Counted from the first letter of the stretch, positions 51,652 through 60,628 are shown. The stretch: 64,000 nt of DNA from Pseudomonas fluorescens (GCF_018614655.1 NZ_JAGGOG010000023.1:62001-126000), one strand, 5' to 3'. The notes: a model not told the origin generated them from the sequence alone. Made by a program: numbers and translations.

Positions 51652-54600
51652 CTACCGTTCAGGCACATGACAGATACCCAGGTCCTGGTTTCTGATTATT
51701 TGCTGGGTCAAGCGCTCAACCACTCCGTTTACTGCTCGCTTGCGAGGTGAGCGCAGCGCTTCCATTTGGCGCAGGTACTCACCGTCCGTGAGGGCCTGGC
51801 TGTTCTCAAAGAGGGCTTGCTGTTGGGTGTCAAACGGCTCGGTTGCTGACGCGAATGACTGAGGGAATTGCTGTTTGAGGTAGGACTTCCAGAAGGACAA
51901 TTGCGTGATGAAGCGCGAAAGTGCAGGCGACAACTCCGCGGCACGTACCCGTTGGTGCGCCGCTTCCAGACCAACGCTGGTCACATTGGTACCCGAGGAA
52001 AAGTGCATGAGCCTGGGCTGCCCCGGCAGGTCCAGGACTTTGGCCAACCCGGTGCGAAACGCCAGGCTGATCTCCAAGGGTTCCAGAGTCGGGTTTTCAA
52101 TCGCATGATCTGCGGCAATTAGTTCCACTTGGCTGAGGCGAAACAAACCACGCCCCAACTTCAGCAGCACTGCGGGATGCCCCTGAACACGCGCGGACAG
52201 TCGGGTCGCCTTCTCGACCTCCATCAGGATTTCCATCTGACTGAAAATATCGGCGGCCCCATCCGCGCAGTTCATCGGATGTGCCGCCAGTTCAAAGACT
52301 CGTTCACGCAGATCGACGCTGTCATGAGTTGACTGCAGTACTTCCCAAACCCGCCGGCTCAAATCCTCACGCACATAACGGCTGTCAGCGGTGCCCGCCA
52401 ACTGGGCCAGCACCTCGAACAACGGTGTCGACTCCGGGTCATCGCGCAGGTTGGCCCACGTACTGCGCTTATTGGCGTTTCTGGCTGCCACCTCATCCGG
52501 TAACCACAACGCCCGGGCTTTCAACTCAGTGAAACGTGGCGCGTCGTCATCCACATAGCCCATGCCAACCCCGACTTCCTCGCGGTAGCGGTTGAGCGCC
52601 GTAACCGTCGAGCGGGATAATGGATTGCCTCCCAGGTTGATCGCCTGGCTGAAACTGCGCGTCGACGTGAGCAGCCAGTCGGGCAGAAGGGTTATCCAGT
52701 TGTCGCGCAGGTCCACTTGATCCAGGTAGCCCAGCCGCCCAAGGCCTGTGGGCACGTCAGTGATTTTTGTGTCCTGTAACAACAGGGTGTGCAAGTCTCG
52801 CATCTTGCTCACGTCCAGGCTGCCCTCAATGGGGTTGTGGCTCAGGCCCAACAGACGCAGCGTGCTCAGGTCGGCCAGCTTGCGCCGGGTGTATTCAGTC
52901 AGCGCAAGCTGGTTACTGGCCACTGACAAACTGTCGAGCTCGGGCATTCGAGAAAGGTACTCCGGCAACCGGGTCAACTGGTTACGGTCCATGTCCAGGC
53001 GTCGCAGCCCCTTGAAACACTTCAGGAAGTAGGCGACGTCATCCTTCAGGCGCATGTTTTTTAGCGACAACTGCTGGACATGGTCGAAACGAATCTCGGG
53101 AGGCAGCACCGGCAAGGTGCCAACACGCATCCCATCCAGGGTCAGGCCGGCAACCGACTCTTGCTGTTCATTCAGGAGGAAGCTTTGCCGCCGCCAACAG
53201 GCTTCAATGCGTTCGGCCACTTGCTGGCGACTCTGGCGAATATCTCTGAGGCCAGGTTGTTTATCCAGATCGCCAATGGCAGTCTTCCAGTGCTTGAGGA
53301 TAGCGCGCAGGTGCCCCAGGTTTGCCCGCAGACGGTCCACTGATTTGGCCCGGGCAAGATCATCAACCCCCAGATCCATCAGCAGATCAAATGCTTGTAC
53401 GTCAGTGATCAGGGGATAAAGCTTCTTCAGTTTTCGCACCAACGCGGTGGGGCGCACCACTGGCCTCACCGGAGAATCCGAGACCCGGCAGGGCTTTTCC
53501 ACTGTCAGCGGTTCGCGGCTTCTATCGGAAAAGGCCTCGGCTGCCATATCACGCTCACTCTGGGCCCTGGCCGCAACCATACGGCGCAGCCGCCAACCGT
53601 TTTCACTCTCCGTCAGCGGCAGTCCCAGGGCCGTTCGTTGCTTATCCTGGAGCGCGCGCGCAATCGCCTCGAACATCGCATCCGGACCAGTCTGGACGTT
53701 ATCGAGGCTCTCGCCGTTGTCATCGAACGGCTGAAAACCTGCCGAGGACCTGACCACCACCCGGCGGCGCACGTCGGCGCCTTCCACCGCGCCAAGGGCC
53801 AATAGATCACCTCGGGGCGAATCCTGGCGCAGTTCCATCCACAGCTTCTCATCCCACCCCTCAATGCGCGGCAGCATTCGAACCCCGACACACTGTGTGT
53901 CGAAGTCGGCCAACTCCGGCAGTTCGAAACCGACAAGGGCGCGGTCCAGGCGCTGTTCGCCCAGTACGCGCTCCACCGACTCTGCCAGCGCCATGGGCAC
54001 GCGCTGATTATCGCGCAGCAACTCACGCTCCACCGTCTGTGCCTCAGCCATCAACTCACGGATCACCGTGCACGGTAATTGTGGGTATGCCTTCCTGAGC
54101 GGCTCCCACTCTTGCGCCGCCGGCCCGTCGTAAGACTGATACAACTGCTCAAACAGGGGCTTGCGATCGGCCTTGAGGTGGGCGAGCAATCGACGCGCCA
54201 ATACGGCGTGTTCCTCATTCGCGGCAACACCGTCTCCCAGCAGACCAATCTTTTGTTCCTCATCCAGTCGCGACAACAACACATCGAATACTTGTCCCTC
54301 ACTCAATGCCTGCTCGGTGATGGTCAAGCGTTGACTGGCATCGTCAATCAGCCCGTTGGAGGGATAGCGCGCCTTGACGCCGCCCTGGGCGTCCAGCACC
54401 TCGAAATAGCGACCCTTGGGCCATCCGGGCAGCAGCGGCAAGGCATGCATCTGCAAGGCCACACTTTCAGCGTTGAGATAAACCCCGCGCTCCAGGAGCC
54501 AGATCAGATCGCGAATAGACTGCTCCAGCCTGAAGCGCTCGTATAAATCCCGAAAGGATGCGGGAAAGGGCAGGCATTCCTCGGCCAGGTGGTAACCCCA

Positions 54601-56496
54601 GCGGTGGGGTTTATCCATAATCTGCGTGATCAGTCGCAACTTTCGCGAGTCTAGCCTCGGGTGCCGGCTCGTCGGATCGAGGCGCGAAAAGAGATACTGT
54701 TGATCGTCCCACTCTTGCGGCTTTTCAAAGGAAAAGCGCCAGGCCCCTTCGCCGTTATGCAGCAATCCCGGGCGATAGGCCGTCTGCCGCACGGGATGGT
54801 GAGCCCGCCACCGGCCCTGCTTCGAGTCGAACGAAACCCGATGGACGAAACCATCGACTTTGACATACGTATGGCCACCCACCCTGTAGACACCTTCGGC
54901 ATCTTCAACCACGCCATCGAGCAGACGTTGATCATGGCTGTACTGTGCCATGTCTGGGCGCCACAACCGCATGTTGCCGTCGTTCGAGCGTATGGCCTCC
55001 AACTCCTGGAAGTGGGCATCAAGGCTTAACCGGGCTCGCCTCAATACCTTGCCGACAACCTTGGCTCCCGCTGCGAACAACACCATTGAGGTGATATTTT
55101 CCGCCACCGCGCCCAACTGCTTGAGCGCTTCGTCCTTGTCACCGCGGCGCCAGTCTTCAACCCCCTCATACACTTCGCTGAGCATCTGCCCTACCGCTAC
55201 CCCCGTCATCAATAACCCCAACGCAGGGACAACGAAACCGGCAAGGTTGAGCAACGTCAACCCGGCATCCAGATACTCAAGCAAGCGGCGCTTGCGCACC
55301 TCTTCGTCAACATCCTCCGCAGGGACCGCCAGTGTCCGCGCGTCGATTTGCAATTTGCCGGCGTAAGTCCCAAAAAAATGGTTCGCCAGGCTGGCCGTAA
55401 TGCGCTTCGCTTCCAGTACACCCAGCGTGCGGCTCTGATCAAACCGACTGAAAAAACCGACTCGATCAACTTCTCCCAGATAGCCGGTAAAGAAGGTGCG
55501 ATAGCTGGCCACTTCCAACTTCAGATCCAGGTAGACCTTGAAGTCGTTAAGGGACGGATACTCGAAAAACGCTCGCCCCGGCTCATTCGGCATATAGACC
55601 ACGCAGGGTTCCTGCGGGTGCTCGGCAATCGGCCGGTTTGAGAAGACGACGATGCTCCACAGGCAACTGTCGAGGGCATTCAGGCCTTGCCAGATCACCG
55701 GGCGCCCCTGAAACAACACACCTTTGGCCTCGGACGGGTGCATATTCTGGTCGAGTAACGTACACACCATGGCATAGGTGCTCGAGGTGATATCGCCGCG
55801 CATGAGGGCGATGTGCGCATCGACCTTCATGTCCAGGGTTTTCATCCGGCCGATATCAATCGCCACTCCGTTGGTTACAAGCTCATCCTCGGTCGGGTCC
55901 ATGCCCAGGTCAAAGACCTCACGGATGTGCTGTTGATACAACCGACCAAGGTCCAGAGTGCGACAACCTTGGGCGAATTCATGCGGGGTGACTGCAATCA
56001 CCGCACGGGTAGCTGATCCCGATTGCAGCATTGACCCGGGAGCATAATGATCCGCACGCTCTTCATCCTCGGAAAAGTTTTGCAGCGCCATATGCAACAA
56101 ACTCTGCTGTTTCAGAGTGACGGTACGCAGATAAATCAGCGGACCGATTTCTCTCTCGAACTCGTAGATGCCGAGGATAAAAAGATCTTTTTCCGGGTCC
56201 ACCGTTACCTGCCATCGCTCCTGGCAGTAGGCCTTCAACTGTTCACTGCAGAACTCATCCAGCGGCCGTAACTGCTTCAAACGCTCGGTGACCGTTGCCC
56301 TGGCGTCCTCAACCCGCCAGGCATCCCTTTCAAGGGCCTCCAGCGAACCTTGCGGTGCATTGATCATCCAACCCGGCAGACGCTTTTTCAGCACATCCGC
56401 CTTGGCCAGGTCGCCCGTCATTGCCAGCAGCGCGGCTTGCAACTGCTGTTGCGTCAATTGGTTGAAAGTCTGGGTCAAATCATCCTGTACCTGCAT
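51652..56496 (-). CDS. Large LRR protein with C-terminal NEL E3 ubiquitin ligase domain
   Basis: A 1614-residue protein of effector type. Residues about 20-500 resemble the dermonecrotic/DUF6543 toxin-like domain, with a hydrophobic helix pair at about 408-440 (AGLTLLNLAGFVVPALGLLM) and another near 460-480. A helical middle part follows. Leucine-rich repeats span about residues 1140-1300 (CFKGLRRLDMDRNQLTRLPE, LSTLRLLGLSHNPIEGSLD). The last 300 residues are a NEL domain as in Shigella IpaH and Salmonella SspH, with the CxD catalytic motif HPMNCADGAADIFSQMEI and Cys at about 1410. NEL ligases transfer ubiquitin in host cells. No signal peptide is visible, so a type III or other contact-dependent route is inferred; no secretion genes lie nearby. 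The ATG at 56496 has AAAGGA 8 bases upstream. Confidence 0.85.
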   Translation of the reverse strand: MQVQDDLTQTFNQLTQQQLQAALLAMTGDLAKADVLKKRLPGWMINAPQGSLEALERDAWRVEDARATVTERLKQLRPLDEFCSEQLKAYCQERWQVTVDPEKDLFILGIYEFEREIGPLIYLRTVTLKQQSLLHMALQNFSEDEERADHYAPGSMLQSGSATRAVIAVTPHEFAQGCRTLDLGRLYQQHIREVFDLGMDPTEDELVTNGVAIDIGRMKTLDMKVDAHIALMRGDITSSTYAMVCTLLDQNMHPSEAKGVLFQGRPVIWQGLNALDSCLWSIVVFSNRPIAEHPQEPCVVYMPNEPGRAFFEYPSLNDFKVYLDLKLEVASYRTFFTGYLGEVDRVGFFSRFDQSRTLGVLEAKRITASLANHFFGTYAGKLQIDARTLAVPAEDVDEEVRKRRLLEYLDAGLTLLNLAGFVVPALGLLMTGVAVGQMLSEVYEGVEDWRRGDKDEALKQLGAVAENITSMVLFAAGAKVVGKVLRRARLSLDAHFQELEAIRSNDGNMRLWRPDMAQYSHDQRLLDGVVEDAEGVYRVGGHTYVKVDGFVHRVSFDSKQGRWRAHHPVRQTAYRPGLLHNGEGAWRFSFEKPQEWDDQQYLFSRLDPTSRHPRLDSRKLRLITQIMDKPHRWGYHLAEECLPFPASFRDLYERFRLEQSIRDLIWLLERGVYLNAESVALQMHALPLLPGWPKGRYFEVLDAQGGVKARYPSNGLIDDASQRLTITEQALSEGQVFDVLLSRLDEEQKIGLLGDGVAANEEHAVLARRLLAHLKADRKPLFEQLYQSYDGPAAQEWEPLRKAYPQLPCTVIRELMAEAQTVERELLRDNQRVPMALAESVERVLGEQRLDRALVGFELPELADFDTQCVGVRMLPRIEGWDEKLWMELRQDSPRGDLLALGAVEGADVRRRVVVRSSAGFQPFDDNGESLDNVQTGPDAMFEAIARALQDKQRTALGLPLTESENGWRLRRMVAARAQSERDMAAEAFSDRSREPLTVEKPCRVSDSPVRPVVRPTALVRKLKKLYPLITDVQAFDLLMDLGVDDLARAKSVDRLRANLGHLRAILKHWKTAIGDLDKQPGLRDIRQSRQQVAERIEACWRRQSFLLNEQQESVAGLTLDGMRVGTLPVLPPEIRFDHVQQLSLKNMRLKDDVAYFLKCFKGLRRLDMDRNQLTRLPEYLSRMPELDSLSVASNQLALTEYTRRKLADLSTLRLLGLSHNPIEGSLDVSKMRDLHTLLLQDTKITDVPTGLGRLGYLDQVDLRDNWITLLPDWLLTSTRSFSQAINLGGNPLSRSTVTALNRYREEVGVGMGYVDDDAPRFTELKARALWLPDEVAARNANKRSTWANLRDDPESTPLFEVLAQLAGTADSRYVREDLSRRVWEVLQSTHDSVDLRERVFELAAHPMNCADGAADIFSQMEILMEVEKATRLSARVQGHPAVLLKLGRGLFRLSQVELIAADHAIENPTLEPLEISLAFRTGLAKVLDLPGQPRLMHFSSGTNVTSVGLEAAHQRVRAAELSPALSRFITQLSFWKSYLKQQFPQSFASATEPFDTQQQALFENSQALTDGEYLRQMEALRSPRKRAVNGVVERLTQQIIRNQDLGICHVPER

Positions 56497-56749
56497 CAGC
56501 AATATCCTTTATTGCCCGTTAATCAGGCGTTAACGATACCCGGAGCAGGGGGCGGGATTGACGCTGATTGTTGATCGCTCAGCAGGGCACTGCGGCGATA
56601 TTTTCCATGGAAAAACTATTGGGTTACCGCCACGTTTTCGCTAAGGCAACGCCGGGTGTTTTGAGGGTCGTCGCGATCCTGATTGCCGTGGATCAATCGC
56701 GCGCCCCTTGATCGGCTAGAATGCCCCCCTTGTCTTTGCCGAGTTGCCC

Positions 56750-58747
56750 ATGAACCCCGTACAGCCCAATGCCCAGCTTGACTGGGACGACCAAGGCCGC
56801 CCTCGCTCGAGGGTGTTTGACGACGTGTATTTTTCCGACAAGTCGGGCCTTGATGAAACCCGCTACGTGTTCCTTGAGCAGAACCGTCTACAAGAGCGCT
56901 TTGCCGCCTTGCCCGTGGGCGGCAGGCTGGTGATTGGCGAAACCGGCTTCGGCACCGGGCTGAATTTTCTCTGCACCTGGCAGTTGTTTGAACAGCACGC
57001 GGTACAAGGCACGCGCTTGCACTTTGTCAGCGTAGAAAAGTACCCGCTGAGCCACGCGGATCTGCAACGGGCCCTCGCCCTCTGGCCGGAACTCAAGCCA
57101 TTCGCCGATCAACTGCTGGCGCAATACATCGCTATTCATCAGGGTTTTCAACGGTTGGTATTGGACAATGGCCGCGTCACGCTGACGCTGTTGATCGGCG
57201 ATGCCCTGGAGCAATTACCGCAACTGGACGCACAGATCGACGCCTGGTTCCTCGACGGCTTTGCCCCAGCCAAAAACCCGGACATGTGGACCGCCGAGCT
57301 GTTTGCCGAACTGGCCAGACTGGCGGCGCCGGGCTCGACCATCAGCACCTTCACCAGTACCGGTTGGGTGCGGCGTCTGCTCAATGGCGCCGGGTTCAAG
57401 ATGAAGCGCACGCCGGGCATCGGCCATAAGTGGGAAATCCTGCGGGGTGAATTTCTCGGTTGGCCGGCCGAGGCACCGTCACCTGCCGTCGCCAAGCCGT
57501 GGTTCGCACGCCCACCTGCGCGCCACGGCGAGCACCGGGCCCTGGTGATCGGCGGCGGCCTGGCCGGTTGCGCCAGCGCTGCCAGTCTCGCGGCACGGGG
57601 TTGGCAGGTCAGCCTGCTGGAACGTCATGATGCCCTGGCGCAAGAGGCCTCAGGTAATCCGCAAGGGGTGCTCTATCTGAAGCTGTCCGCCCATGGCACG
57701 GCCTTGTCGCAGATGATCGTCAGCGGCTTCGGTCATACCCGACGCTTGCTGGAACATCTGCAACGCGGTGTGGATTGGGACGGCTGTGGCGTTCTGCAAC
57801 TGGCGTTCAATACCAAGGAAGCCGAACGGCAGGCGCAACTGGCCAAGGCGTTTGCCCCGGACTTGTTGCATCTGCTGGATAGAGATCAGGCTCAGGTTCG
57901 AGCCGGTATTGCCCTGGAGCACGGCGGGATGTTTTTCCCACAAGGCGGCTGGGTCCACCCGCCTGCGCTTTGCCAGTGGCAGGCTCGCCAACCCGGTATT
58001 GATGTGCTTGTCCACCATGACGTACTCGAGCTGCGCAAAGTCGACGATCAATGGCAGGCCTGGGACGGTGACACGTTACTGGCCAGCGCACCGGTGGTGG
58101 TGCTGGCCGGGGCCGCCGAGGTCAAGCGCTTTGCCGCCAGCGCCGACTTGCCCCTCAAACGCATTCGCGGACAAATTACCCGGTTGCCCCAGACCGTCGC
58201 CAGCGAAGCGTTGGCCACGGTGGTGTGTGCCGAGGGTTATGTCGCACCGGCGCGCTTGGGCGAACACACCCTGGGGGCCAGTTTTGACTTCAAGAGCGAT
58301 GACTTGACCCCCACCGTCGCCGAGCATGCCGGTAACCTGGCCCTGCTGCACGAGATCTCCCCGGACCTGGCGCTGCGGCTGCACACCGATACGCTGGCCC
58401 CCGAAACCCTTGAGGGCCGCGCCGCCTTTCGCTGCACCAGCCCGGACTACTTGCCGATCGTAGGCCCCTTGGCCGACAACCCCGCCTTCACCCAGGCCTA
58501 TGACGCCCTGCGCAAAGACGCCCGCCACACGCCGGATGCCACCTGCCCGTGGCTGGACGGCCTGTACGTCAACAGCGGGCATGGCTCACGCGGTCTGATC
58601 ACGGCGCCGTTGTCCGGCGAGTTGCTTGCGGCTTGGCTGAACAACGAACCGTTACCCTTGCCTCGAAGCGTGGCCGAGGCCTGTCATCCGAATCGCTTCG
58701 CCGTGCGGGCACTGATTCGCAGCAATGTCGCCAAAGCGGAAAAATAA
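56750..58747 (+). CDS. mnmC: Bifunctional tRNA mnm5s2U biosynthesis protein MnmC
   Basis: A 665-residue fusion that finishes the wobble-uridine modification mnm5s2U34. Residues about 1-240 are the MnmD methyltransferase (GETGFGTGLNFLCTWQLFEQ, VEKYPLSHADLQRAL, DAWFLDGFAPAKNPDMWTAE). The C-terminal half is a FAD oxidase (ALVIGGGLAGCASAASLAAR near residue 265, GNPQGVLYLKLSAHG, LYVNSGHGSRGLITAPLSGE). The ATG at 56750 begins the conserved MNPVQPNAQLDW; a TTG at 56744 is in frame. Divergent from the NEL gene. Confidence 0.95.
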   Translation: MNPVQPNAQLDWDDQGRPRSRVFDDVYFSDKSGLDETRYVFLEQNRLQERFAALPVGGRLVIGETGFGTGLNFLCTWQLFEQHAVQGTRLHFVSVEKYPLSHADLQRALALWPELKPFADQLLAQYIAIHQGFQRLVLDNGRVTLTLLIGDALEQLPQLDAQIDAWFLDGFAPAKNPDMWTAELFAELARLAAPGSTISTFTSTGWVRRLLNGAGFKMKRTPGIGHKWEILRGEFLGWPAEAPSPAVAKPWFARPPARHGEHRALVIGGGLAGCASAASLAARGWQVSLLERHDALAQEASGNPQGVLYLKLSAHGTALSQMIVSGFGHTRRLLEHLQRGVDWDGCGVLQLAFNTKEAERQAQLAKAFAPDLLHLLDRDQAQVRAGIALEHGGMFFPQGGWVHPPALCQWQARQPGIDVLVHHDVLELRKVDDQWQAWDGDTLLASAPVVVLAGAAEVKRFAASADLPLKRIRGQITRLPQTVASEALATVVCAEGYVAPARLGEHTLGASFDFKSDDLTPTVAEHAGNLALLHEISPDLALRLHTDTLAPETLEGRAAFRCTSPDYLPIVGPLADNPAFTQAYDALRKDARHTPDATCPWLDGLYVNSGHGSRGLITAPLSGELLAAWLNNEPLPLPRSVAEACHPNRFAVRALIRSNVAKAEK

Positions 58748-58781
58748 CCGGCCCCGCGCCATAGCTCCCACACATCGGCCC

Positions 58782-58813
58782 TGCAGCCCGCAGGACATGC
58801 TCCTCCGGGCTGC
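58782..58813 (+). terminator. Stem-loop after mnmC
   Basis: TGCAGCCCGCAGGA and TCCTCCGGGCTGCA pair with one C/C mismatch around a CATGC loop. It lies about 35 bases past the mnmC stop; the T-content after it is low. Confidence 0.55.
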
Positions 58814-58939
58814 AACCCTTTGCCTTATAACGGATTGTTCTAAAACTCTCTGAATATACTCGGGTCACTCCTTAGGTACCCGCCGTTTTGGCGTGCTGCA
58901 TTTTTACCCCTCCCCAACGGAAAAACCGGTAAGGAATTT

Positions 58940-58975
58940 ATGTGCGGATTAGCTGGAGTATTCCAAAGGCGCTAG
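58940..58975 (+). pseudogene. 5' stump of a class II glutamine amidotransferase (asnB type)
   Basis: A 12-codon frame (11 residues and a stop), MCGLAGVFQRR, preceded by AAGGA at 4 bases. MCGLAG with Cys2 is the N-terminal nucleophile motif of asparagine synthetases and N-acetylglutaminylglutamine amidotransferases, which lie near pap in some pseudomonads (from memory). The frame ends at once and prophage lysis genes follow. Most likely the gene was cut by the prophage and its remainder lies beyond the other end. A chance match is possible but unlikely. Confidence 0.5.
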
Positions 58976-59147
58976 ACAAGGGGTTTCAGCGCCTTCTGAG
59001 ACCCCTGATAGGCCCTCAAGGGAACATCTGTTGGTACGAAAACTGGTACGAGCTACACCCATCCCCGGCGTCCTGCCGACGAACACCACTCCCCAAACCT
59101 GCCGCACCTCGATTACTGTACACGCATACAGAACTTGAGATTCCCCT
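58976..59147 (+). other. Probable prophage left junction (attachment region)
   Basis: This stretch has no supported gene. It separates the amidotransferase stump from the first phage gene and contains GGTACGAAAACTGGTACGAG (59033-59052), a direct repeat of GGTACGA eleven bases apart, of the type found in integrase arm sites. The exact core cannot be set without the other end. Confidence 0.35.
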
Positions 59148-59501
59148 ATGAATGTTGACATGGACACCGATGACTGGCTCGGCTGTCTCACTCCACTGGA
59201 GATGTACCAGCACCAGTGCTCACTTCTCGTGGATGAACTGGTAGAGACCGAGCGCATGTTGCGCAGAGCGCGGGCGAATATCGCCGGACTGGTCCAGATG
59301 AATGACCTGCTAATGAAAGGCAAGGCTCAGGCCGAGCAGCAGTTAAACCTGGCAAGCTCAGAGCTCGCCGACCTTAAGGGCTCGCTCACAGAGCCTGGAG
59401 TGCTCAGTATTGGGCTTGTGGCCGGGCAGCGCGATCACTTCATGCGCGAGAATCAACGACTGCTGGCAGAACTCAGGACCCTCAAGGAGCCACGGCCCTG
59501 A
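59148..59501 (+). CDS. Prophage-borne hypothetical protein, coiled-coil
   Basis: A 117-residue acidic protein, DDWLGCLTPLEMYQHQCSLL and onward, with a predicted coiled coil in residues about 25-75 (LVETERMLRRARANIAGLVQ, KGKAQAEQQLNLASSELADL) and a helical C-terminus ending RENQRLLAELRTLKEPRP. No membrane segment or known family was recognised. It is the only plus-strand gene in the prophage part and converges on Rz, overlapping its end by 20 bases. It may be a lysogenic 'moron' or a regulator. No clear ribosome-binding site precedes it. Confidence 0.5.
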   Translation: MNVDMDTDDWLGCLTPLEMYQHQCSLLVDELVETERMLRRARANIAGLVQMNDLLMKGKAQAEQQLNLASSELADLKGSLTEPGVLSIGLVAGQRDHFMRENQRLLAELRTLKEPRP

Positions 59502-60012
59502 CGTACGCCTGGCACGCCCGCAGCGCGATCAATCCTTGGTCGCCGGCGTCGGTGATGGCGATAATTCTTTGAGCATGCGCTGGGTCAAGTTGGGCTCGAC
59601 GGGCTGCATGAACCACGCCGACGGTGCCGGGGGTGGCAGGCACGTTACAGCCACTGGCTGTATCCGTGCCGTCGAGAAGGACTGACAGCCGCACATCAGC
59701 AGTGGCAAGACGATCGCGAAGAGAAGCCTGATTGCGTTGAGCATCGGATAATTCCTGAGTGTGTTGTTGGTCCTGCACTGCGATCTGCTGCTCGATGGCC
59801 AAGCGCTTATCCTGCTCGGCCTTCTGCTGCCGCCAGGCTTCGTTGGTTATGGCGTCGAGCTGACCCTGGTGCTCGGCGCTTTGGGCCGAGAGCCGTTCGG
59901 ACAGTTGCTTGCCCAGTCGCCAGTCCTGAACCTGCCAAGTCACGCCGGCGGCGCCGGCCATCAACAACAGAACCAGCACCGCCAGGCCAGTCAGCTTATG
60001 AACCGGCGTCAT
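59482..60012 (-). CDS. Phage lysis protein Rz (inner-membrane spanin)
   Basis: A 176-residue protein with an N-terminal membrane anchor (LAVLVLLLMAGAAGVTWQVQ) and a periplasmic coiled coil (SAEHQGQLDAITNEAWRQQK, QQIAVQDQQHTQELSDAQRN). This is the i-spanin layout. Its ATG overlaps the endolysin stop by four bases (ATGA). An Rz1 gene is nested inside in another frame. Together with Rz1 it fuses inner and outer membranes at lysis. Confidence 0.85.
   Translation of the reverse strand: MTPVHKLTGLAVLVLLLMAGAAGVTWQVQDWRLGKQLSERLSAQSAEHQGQLDAITNEAWRQQKAEQDKRLAIEQQIAVQDQQHTQELSDAQRNQASLRDRLATADVRLSVLLDGTDTASGCNVPATPGTVGVVHAARRAQLDPAHAQRIIAITDAGDQGLIALRACQAYVRAVAP
59529..59744 (-). CDS. Phage lysis lipoprotein Rz1 (outer-membrane spanin), nested in Rz
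   Basis: A 71-residue frame wholly inside Rz in another register. It has a lipoprotein signal with a lipobox, LLFAIVLPLLMCGCQSFS (the second Cys, in MCGC, is the likely lipid site), and a proline-rich mature part (CLPPPAPSAWFMQPVEPN). This is the usual o-spanin form. No separate promoter is expected; it is read from the same transcript as Rz. Confidence 0.85.
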   Translation of the reverse strand: MLNAIRLLFAIVLPLLMCGCQSFSTARIQPVAVTCLPPPAPSAWFMQPVEPNLTQRMLKELSPSPTPATKD

Positions 60013-60614
60013 GCCAGCACCTTCAGCGCCCGGGCATACAGTTCGGCTCGATCTGCCGCGCCAGTCTGCCCGCCATTGATACGCTGGGTGATGCCCTTGA
60101 GGTCGCCGGCATCGGCCAGGGTGTTCAGCCCATTGGTCGCCCAGTACCAGGCCGCCGAAAGCGCCGCGTATTGCGGTTGCTCCAAACGCTCAGGGCTGCC
60201 GACCAGGTCCAAGCCTAGGGCACCCCCACACGCGGTGTAGTTGTTCTTCCCTGTCACCTGAATCAGGCCGCGCCCCCGGTACTTCCATCCATCACCCGGC
60301 GTGGAGTTCCCCATGCGCCCGGCGTAGACAATGTTGGCGATCTGCTCTGGCTTTCTGGCTGCCGCCGTTGCGCGCTCCAGGTCGAAGCGAGATGGCCAAG
60401 TCTTCATCAGACCCTCAACACCGTAGTTCAGGTTTTCCACCAAGCGCGTCAACTGCCCCGACTCGTGCCCCACCTGGGAGATGAAGGCAGCGATGCGCAG
60501 AGGATTGACGATGGCATACCGGTTCATCGCGGCATTCAGGGCAGTAACAAAAACGCCGGCTTGGCGGCCGGCGTTCGGGAGGATCTGTAGCAACTGCTGC
60601 TCGGTGATCGGCAT
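60009..60614 (-). CDS. Phage endolysin, GH19 chitinase/lysozyme fold
   Basis: A 201-residue glycoside hydrolase family 19-like endolysin. MPITEQQLLQILPNAGRQAG starts the protein, ISQVGHESGQLTRLVENLNY holds the catalytic Glu, and WKYRGRGLIQVTGKNNYTAC is the GH19 substrate cleft. It cuts the glycan of peptidoglycan. GGAG precedes the ATG at 60614; 45 upstream codons in frame are not coding. No signal peptide is visible and no holin was found between it and Rz. An intrinsic terminator-like hairpin lies inside its 5' part. Confidence 0.88.
   Translation of the reverse strand: MPITEQQLLQILPNAGRQAGVFVTALNAAMNRYAIVNPLRIAAFISQVGHESGQLTRLVENLNYGVEGLMKTWPSRFDLERATAAARKPEQIANIVYAGRMGNSTPGDGWKYRGRGLIQVTGKNNYTACGGALGLDLVGSPERLEQPQYAALSAAWYWATNGLNTLADAGDLKGITQRINGGQTGAADRAELYARALKVLA
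60549..60575 (-). terminator. Terminator-like hairpin inside the endolysin coding sequence
   Basis: On the minus strand AACGCCGGC pairs with GCCGGCGTT over a CGCCAA loop, followed by TTTTT. It lies within codons 14-22 of the endolysin. It could attenuate lysis-gene transcription, or simply reflect codon choice for NAGRQAGVF. Confidence 0.4.
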
Positions 60615-60628
60615 ACTTTTCTCCAGGC

